A stretch of 64,000 nt of DNA from Altererythrobacter sp. TH136 (GTDB taxonomy: Bacteria > Pseudomonadota > Alphaproteobacteria > Sphingomonadales > Sphingomonadaceae), in NCBI RefSeq assembly GCF_007065885.1, contig NZ_CP041409.1:1535501-1599500 (forward strand). The letters run 5' to 3'. Every line of letters begins with the position of its first letter. Within the stretch, counting starts at the first letter, position 1. Shown piece by piece: positions 60,965 to 64,000 of this stretch. Both the position numbers and the translations under genes were made by a program. Below the pieces are notes generated by a model. That model saw nothing but the letters and a program-made list of their open reading frames with translations. It ran no database searches and was not told the origin of the DNA.

Positions 60965-61180
60965 ACGGCTCGGCTTTTCTGCGTGGGCGCTCTGCGACGA
61001 GTCGCGAGGCGGCGTTCATCGAGCGGAAAGCCGGTATCGACTAGACCAGTGCTTGCAGAACGGTTGGAGGCGGGTTTCCCCCCTGTTGCCCCAGCCTCGT
61101 AAGCGACCCGACTGCACAGCGTGACGAACGCTCAAGAGGAACCCTCGCGCCAATGCCCCCGGCGCGGGGGTTTTTCTTTG
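60965..61180 (+). ncRNA. Candidate structured small RNA between lolA and xth
   Basis: No gene fits this stretch. It shows several complementary segments: CGGCTTT (60971-60977) with AAAGCCG (61027-61033); GTCGCGAGGC (61001-61010) with GCCTC and GCGAC (61094-61107); GCGTTC (61012-61017) with GAACGC (61126-61131); GAGG-AAC-CCTC (61136-61146). It ends in a strong terminator. No promoter was identified and it did not match 6S, SRP, tmRNA or RNase P by eye. The 5' end is a guess; it could also be a structured lolA 3' UTR. Confidence 0.4.
61155..61179 (+). terminator. Rho-independent terminator upstream of xth
   Basis: CCCCCG-GCG-CGGGGG stem followed by TTTTTCTTT, ending about 50 nt before the xth start. 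It ends either a small RNA or the lolA transcript. Confidence 0.88.
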
Positions 61181-61228
61181 CCTGCACCGTGGTTGCAGCG
61201 AGCGGGCACGCTCCCTATCCCGCATCGC

Positions 61229-62020
61229 ATGATCTCCGTTGCCACCTGGAACATCAATTCGGTCCGCCTGCGCATCGATCAGGTCGTTCGCATGCTGAGC
61301 GAGCAGACCGTGGACGTACTGTGCCTGCAGGAGATCAAATGCCAGGAGCACCAGTTTCCTGCGCAAGCGCTCGCCGACCTCGGTTATGTCCACCAGGCGG
61401 TACACGGGCAAAAAGGATACCACGGCGTCGCCACAGTCAGCAGGCTGCCGCTCCGGGAACTGGGCCGCCATGACTGGCAGGACAATGGCGAGGCGCGTCA
61501 CGTAGGGGTCGAACTGACCGGCGCGGGCAAGGGCCTGATCATCGAGAACGTCTATATTCCGGCCGGGGGCGATGTGCCGGACCGGGATGCGAACGCGAAG
61601 TTTGGCCAGAAGCTCGATTTCCTCGAGCGGATGACCTGCTGGGCGGATGGTCTTGATCGACCGACGCTGATCGTGGGCGATTTCAACGTCGCCCCGCTCG
61701 ACTGCGACGTTTACGATCACAAGGCGTTGATCAAAGTGGTCAGCCACACGCCGATCGAGGTGGAAGCCCTGACCCGCTTCGGCGACGCCCATGGGTGGGT
61801 CGATATCGGACGCCAGTTCATTCCGGCGCCCGAGCGCAACTACTCCTGGTGGTCCTACCGCTCATGGTGGCGGCAGCGCGACCAGGGACGGCGGCTCGAT
61901 CACATGTGGGCCAGCCCCGACCTGGCGCGTCAGGCGCGCAGCCACCGCCTGGTCGAGGAGACCCGCCATTGGGACGCGCCCAGCGATCACGTGCCGCTGG
62001 TCACGGAGTTCGACCTCTGA
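61229..62020 (+). CDS. xth: Exodeoxyribonuclease III
   Basis: A 263-residue AP endonuclease/3'-exonuclease for base excision repair. Motifs ATWNINSVRLR, LCLQEIKCQEHQFP, YIPAGGD, VGDFNVAPL, and DHVPLVTEF are intact. ATG 61229 gives MISVATWNINSVR; an open frame reaches 61121 across the terminator and is rejected. The TGA stop is overlapped by a possible CTG start of ribA. Confidence 0.95.
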   Translation: MISVATWNINSVRLRIDQVVRMLSEQTVDVLCLQEIKCQEHQFPAQALADLGYVHQAVHGQKGYHGVATVSRLPLRELGRHDWQDNGEARHVGVELTGAGKGLIIENVYIPAGGDVPDRDANAKFGQKLDFLERMTCWADGLDRPTLIVGDFNVAPLDCDVYDHKALIKVVSHTPIEVEALTRFGDAHGWVDIGRQFIPAPERNYSWWSYRSWWRQRDQGRRLDHMWASPDLARQARSHRLVEETRHWDAPSDHVPLVTEFDL

Positions 62021-62055
62021 GCCAGCCGAGCGCGTCACGCCGGGCGGCACAGGCG

Positions 62056-63081
62056 GTGGACGCGCTGCGCCACGGCTGGCCGATCGCGCTGGCCGGTGGT
62101 CCGGTGCTGCTGCCGGCGGAGACCGCGGTCGCCGCAGACGCCGCAGCGGTGCAGATGCTGATCTCCGCCGCGCGCGCCGAGACCCTCAAACTGGTCAACC
62201 AGCGCGAGGCGGCCGAACCCCATGCGCCGGTGCTGGTGCGCGGCGCCGAACCGTTCGACCTGAGCGCCGCGCGCGCGTTGGCTGATCCCGCGCTCGACCT
62301 CGCCACTCCGCTGAAAGGGCCGTTCAAGGCGGAGCCGCTCGACTGGATACGTGGCGCAAGTGCCGCCCTGGAACTTGCGCGTATCGCGGGCATCCTTCCA
62401 GCTTTCCTGGTCGACCCGCGCCATGCCGGGGAAGCGCAGCCGTTCGCCCCTGACGATCTGGGCGCCCTTGCCGATCCGGCCCGGCTGACCGTCGCTGCCC
62501 GCGCGCGTCTTCCCGTGAGTGCCAGCGAGGAGTGTGAGATCGTCGCGTTCCGCAGTGCCGATGATCTGCGCGAGCACGTGGCGCTGGTGTTCGGCCAGGC
62601 CCGGTCAGACCGCGCGCCGCTGGTGCGCCTGCATTCCGAATGCCTGACCGGCGATGTCCTGGGGAGCCTCAAGTGCGATTGCGGCCCGCAGCTCGACGCC
62701 GCGCTGCACGCCGCCGCCGGCGAGGCGCGGAGCGGCGGCTGGGGGGTGGTGCTGTATTTGCGCCAGGAAGGGCGCGGCATCGGCCTCATCAACAAGCTGC
62801 GCGCCTATCGCCTGCAGGACCAGGGGTTCGATACGGTGGACGCGAATCAGCGGCTCGGCCTGCCGGATGACGCGCGCGACTTTCCCGTCGCGGCCCGGAT
62901 GCTCGACCTGCTCGGCGCGCGCTCGATCCGGCTGATGACGAACAATCCGGCCAAGGTCGCTGCGCTGGAGGCCGCCGGCGTTTCGGTGACCGAGCGGGTG
63001 CCGCACCAGCTGCCCGACAATCCGCACAATGCCCGTTACCTTGCAACGAAGCGCGATCGTTCGGGTCATCTGTTAGGGTGA
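62056..63081 (+). CDS. ribA: GTP cyclohydrolase II (start uncertain)
   Basis: A protein of about 340-355 residues that opens GTP for riboflavin synthesis. The zinc motif ECLTGDVLGSLKCDCG (C-x10-C-x-C) and YLRQEGRGIGLINK are intact. The first 180 residues are an extra domain found in the Sphingomonad form. GTG 62056 (VDALRHGWPI) is the first ordinary codon, but relatives start about 13 residues earlier; a CTG at 62017 that overlaps the xth TGA has GGAG eight bases upstream and is the likely true start. Confidence 0.88.
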   Translation: MDALRHGWPIALAGGPVLLPAETAVAADAAAVQMLISAARAETLKLVNQREAAEPHAPVLVRGAEPFDLSAARALADPALDLATPLKGPFKAEPLDWIRGASAALELARIAGILPAFLVDPRHAGEAQPFAPDDLGALADPARLTVAARARLPVSASEECEIVAFRSADDLREHVALVFGQARSDRAPLVRLHSECLTGDVLGSLKCDCGPQLDAALHAAAGEARSGGWGVVLYLRQEGRGIGLINKLRAYRLQDQGFDTVDANQRLGLPDDARDFPVAARMLDLLGARSIRLMTNNPAKVAALEAAGVSVTERVPHQLPDNPHNARYLATKRDRSGHLLG

Positions 63082-63798
63082 GAAATCAAAGCCTGCGGGC
63101 GAAAGCCTGCGGGCGAGCGCCTGCCCCATGCGGACGGTGTTGCCCGGCTTCAGGTCCGGGAGCCACTCCACCCGCCCGGGTTCGAACAAGAGGATCACGG
63201 TCGAACCAAGATAGAACCGGCCCATCTCGTCCCCGGCCGATAGCCGCAAGTTTTGAGGAATCGCCTCCTCGATGAGTGATCTGCCGTGGGGAGCGACCCG
63301 ACCGCTCCAGACGGTTTCCACCCCGGCCACGATCATCGCCCCGACCATGACGCTCGCCATGGTGCCCAGCGGGGTATCGAACAGACAGGCGAGCCGTTCG
63401 TTGCGCGCGAACAGCCCGTCGACCCCGCCGGCAGTCACTGCGTTGACCGAGAACAGGTCACCGGGAACGTAGCGGGCGCTGCGCAAGGTGCCGTCCGCCG
63501 GCATGTGGACGCGGTGATAATCCTTGGGCGAGAGGTAGATGGTCACAAACCGCCCGCCTTCGAAACGGTCGGCGGCCTCGGCATTGCCGGCCAGCAACGC
63601 GGCCACGGTGTAGTCGCGCCCCTTGGCCTGCACCATCCGCCCGTTGGCGATCGCCCCGATCTCGCTGATGGCGCCATCGGCGGGGCACAGAACTTGGTCA
63701 TTGGCATCGGCGAGCGGGCGCGCGCCAGGTTTCAGGGGCCGGGTGAAAAAGGCATTGAAGCTGGGATAGGCCTCGGCGGGCTCGGCCGCTTCGCTCAT
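63073..63798 (-). CDS. psd: Phosphatidylserine decarboxylase, type I (start uncertain)
   Basis: The proenzyme that makes phosphatidylethanolamine. The self-cleaving LGST is in GRFYLGSTVILLFEPG, and HRVHMPADG and CLFDTPLGTMASVMVGA are family motifs. From ATG 63798 (MSEAAEP) the N-terminal 46 residues are missing. The frame stays open upstream and reads PWLKNALIRRFIAAYDVD, as in relatives, but has no ATG/GTG/TTG before the stop at 63985-63987. An ATC at 63936 has GGAG eight bases upstream. Convergent with ribA, overlapping by nine bases. Confidence 0.9.
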   Translation of the reverse strand: MSEAAEPAEAYPSFNAFFTRPLKPGARPLADANDQVLCPADGAISEIGAIANGRMVQAKGRDYTVAALLAGNAEAADRFEGGRFVTIYLSPKDYHRVHMPADGTLRSARYVPGDLFSVNAVTAGGVDGLFARNERLACLFDTPLGTMASVMVGAMIVAGVETVWSGRVAPHGRSLIEEAIPQNLRLSAGDEMGRFYLGSTVILLFEPGRVEWLPDLKPGNTVRMGQALARRLSPAGFDFSP

Positions 63799-64000
63799 GT
63801 CGACATCGTACGCGGCGATGAACCGGCGGATCAGCGCGTTCTTGAGCCAGGGAACGGTGCTGTCGGCCAGCCGTCCGGCCAGGCGCGACAGGCCATGCTG
63901 GGGCGCCAGATGCTGCGCGCGGACGAAGAAGGAGATGGGGCGAACTCCGTTGCCTGAGGCCAGCCGGTTATGCCGCGCGCGCGGTCAGCGCAACTGGCTG

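Noticed and set aside
60965-61180. 6S RNA or SRP RNA identity for the lolA-xth gap
   Set aside because: The GGAAGGAAGCAGCC core of SRP RNA is missing, and no zapA/ygfA-type neighbours support 6S; left as an unnamed candidate.

Overview
The window is a GC-rich, densely coded chromosomal segment of an alphaproteobacterium, most likely from the order Sphingomonadales (Erythrobacter/Altererythrobacter/Sphingomonas type). This rests on a serine palmitoyltransferase paired with its own acyl carrier protein, a DivK-like response regulator next to a DUF3572 gene, EcfG-type (GGAAC-N16-CGTT) stress promoters, a zinc-less DksA, and DUF2793/terminase remnants of a gene transfer agent. No rRNA, tRNA, intact insertion sequence, CRISPR array or replication origin was seen. 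The content is mostly core metabolism and housekeeping.

Layout. 1-6.1 kb: tldD (cut by the window edge), a zinc-finger protein, an ABC ATPase, nadB, a hydrolase, a lipoprotein and a ClpP-like protease. 6.1-11 kb: nrdA and nrdB, separated by two minus-strand stress proteins behind a consensus EcfG promoter and a long structured leader. 11-14.8 kb: small stress and unknown proteins, several behind EcfG-like promoters. 14.8-21.4 kb: malic enzyme, mutS, 3-hydroxybutyryl-CoA dehydrogenase. 21.5-32.6 kb: cobalamin adenosyltransferase, gluQ, HNH nuclease, tryptophan dioxygenase, orphan substrate-binding protein, PilZ, dksA, a tightly packed FemAB-like/GDPD/RidA/HAD operon, DUF3572 and divK. 33.1-34.7 kb: acp-spt, the first step of sphingolipid synthesis. 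34.7-37.3 kb: a persulfide-response locus (MBL dioxygenase, BigR/SqrR-type repressor, rhodanese, TauE/SafE exporter) in which the rhodanese gene has an internal TAG. 38.0-39.3 kb: a gene transfer agent remnant in which the terminase N-terminus is joined in frame to the DUF2793 C-terminus. 39.5-48.3 kb: OmpA, SodC, MFS, queC, Hsp33, argF-argD and a double cold-shock protein. 48.5-52.7 kb: TerC, DUF442 phosphatase, sterol desaturase-like and GMC oxidoreductases. 52.8-54.6 kb: glnK-amtB behind a sigma54 promoter. 54.7-64 kb: EEP nuclease, HerA-like ATPase, fused pabB-pabC, RluA, ArfB, rpmG, lolA, a candidate structured RNA, xth, ribA and psd.

Points that stand out: the gene transfer agent deletion fusion; two in-frame amber codons in otherwise conserved proteins; three genes (DUF3572, psd, ribA) whose conserved N-terminus extends past any ATG/GTG/TTG but has a Shine-Dalgarno sequence 8-9 nt before an ATC or CTG codon; a set of low-complexity stress proteins behind EcfG-type promoters; and a candidate small RNA between lolA and xth.
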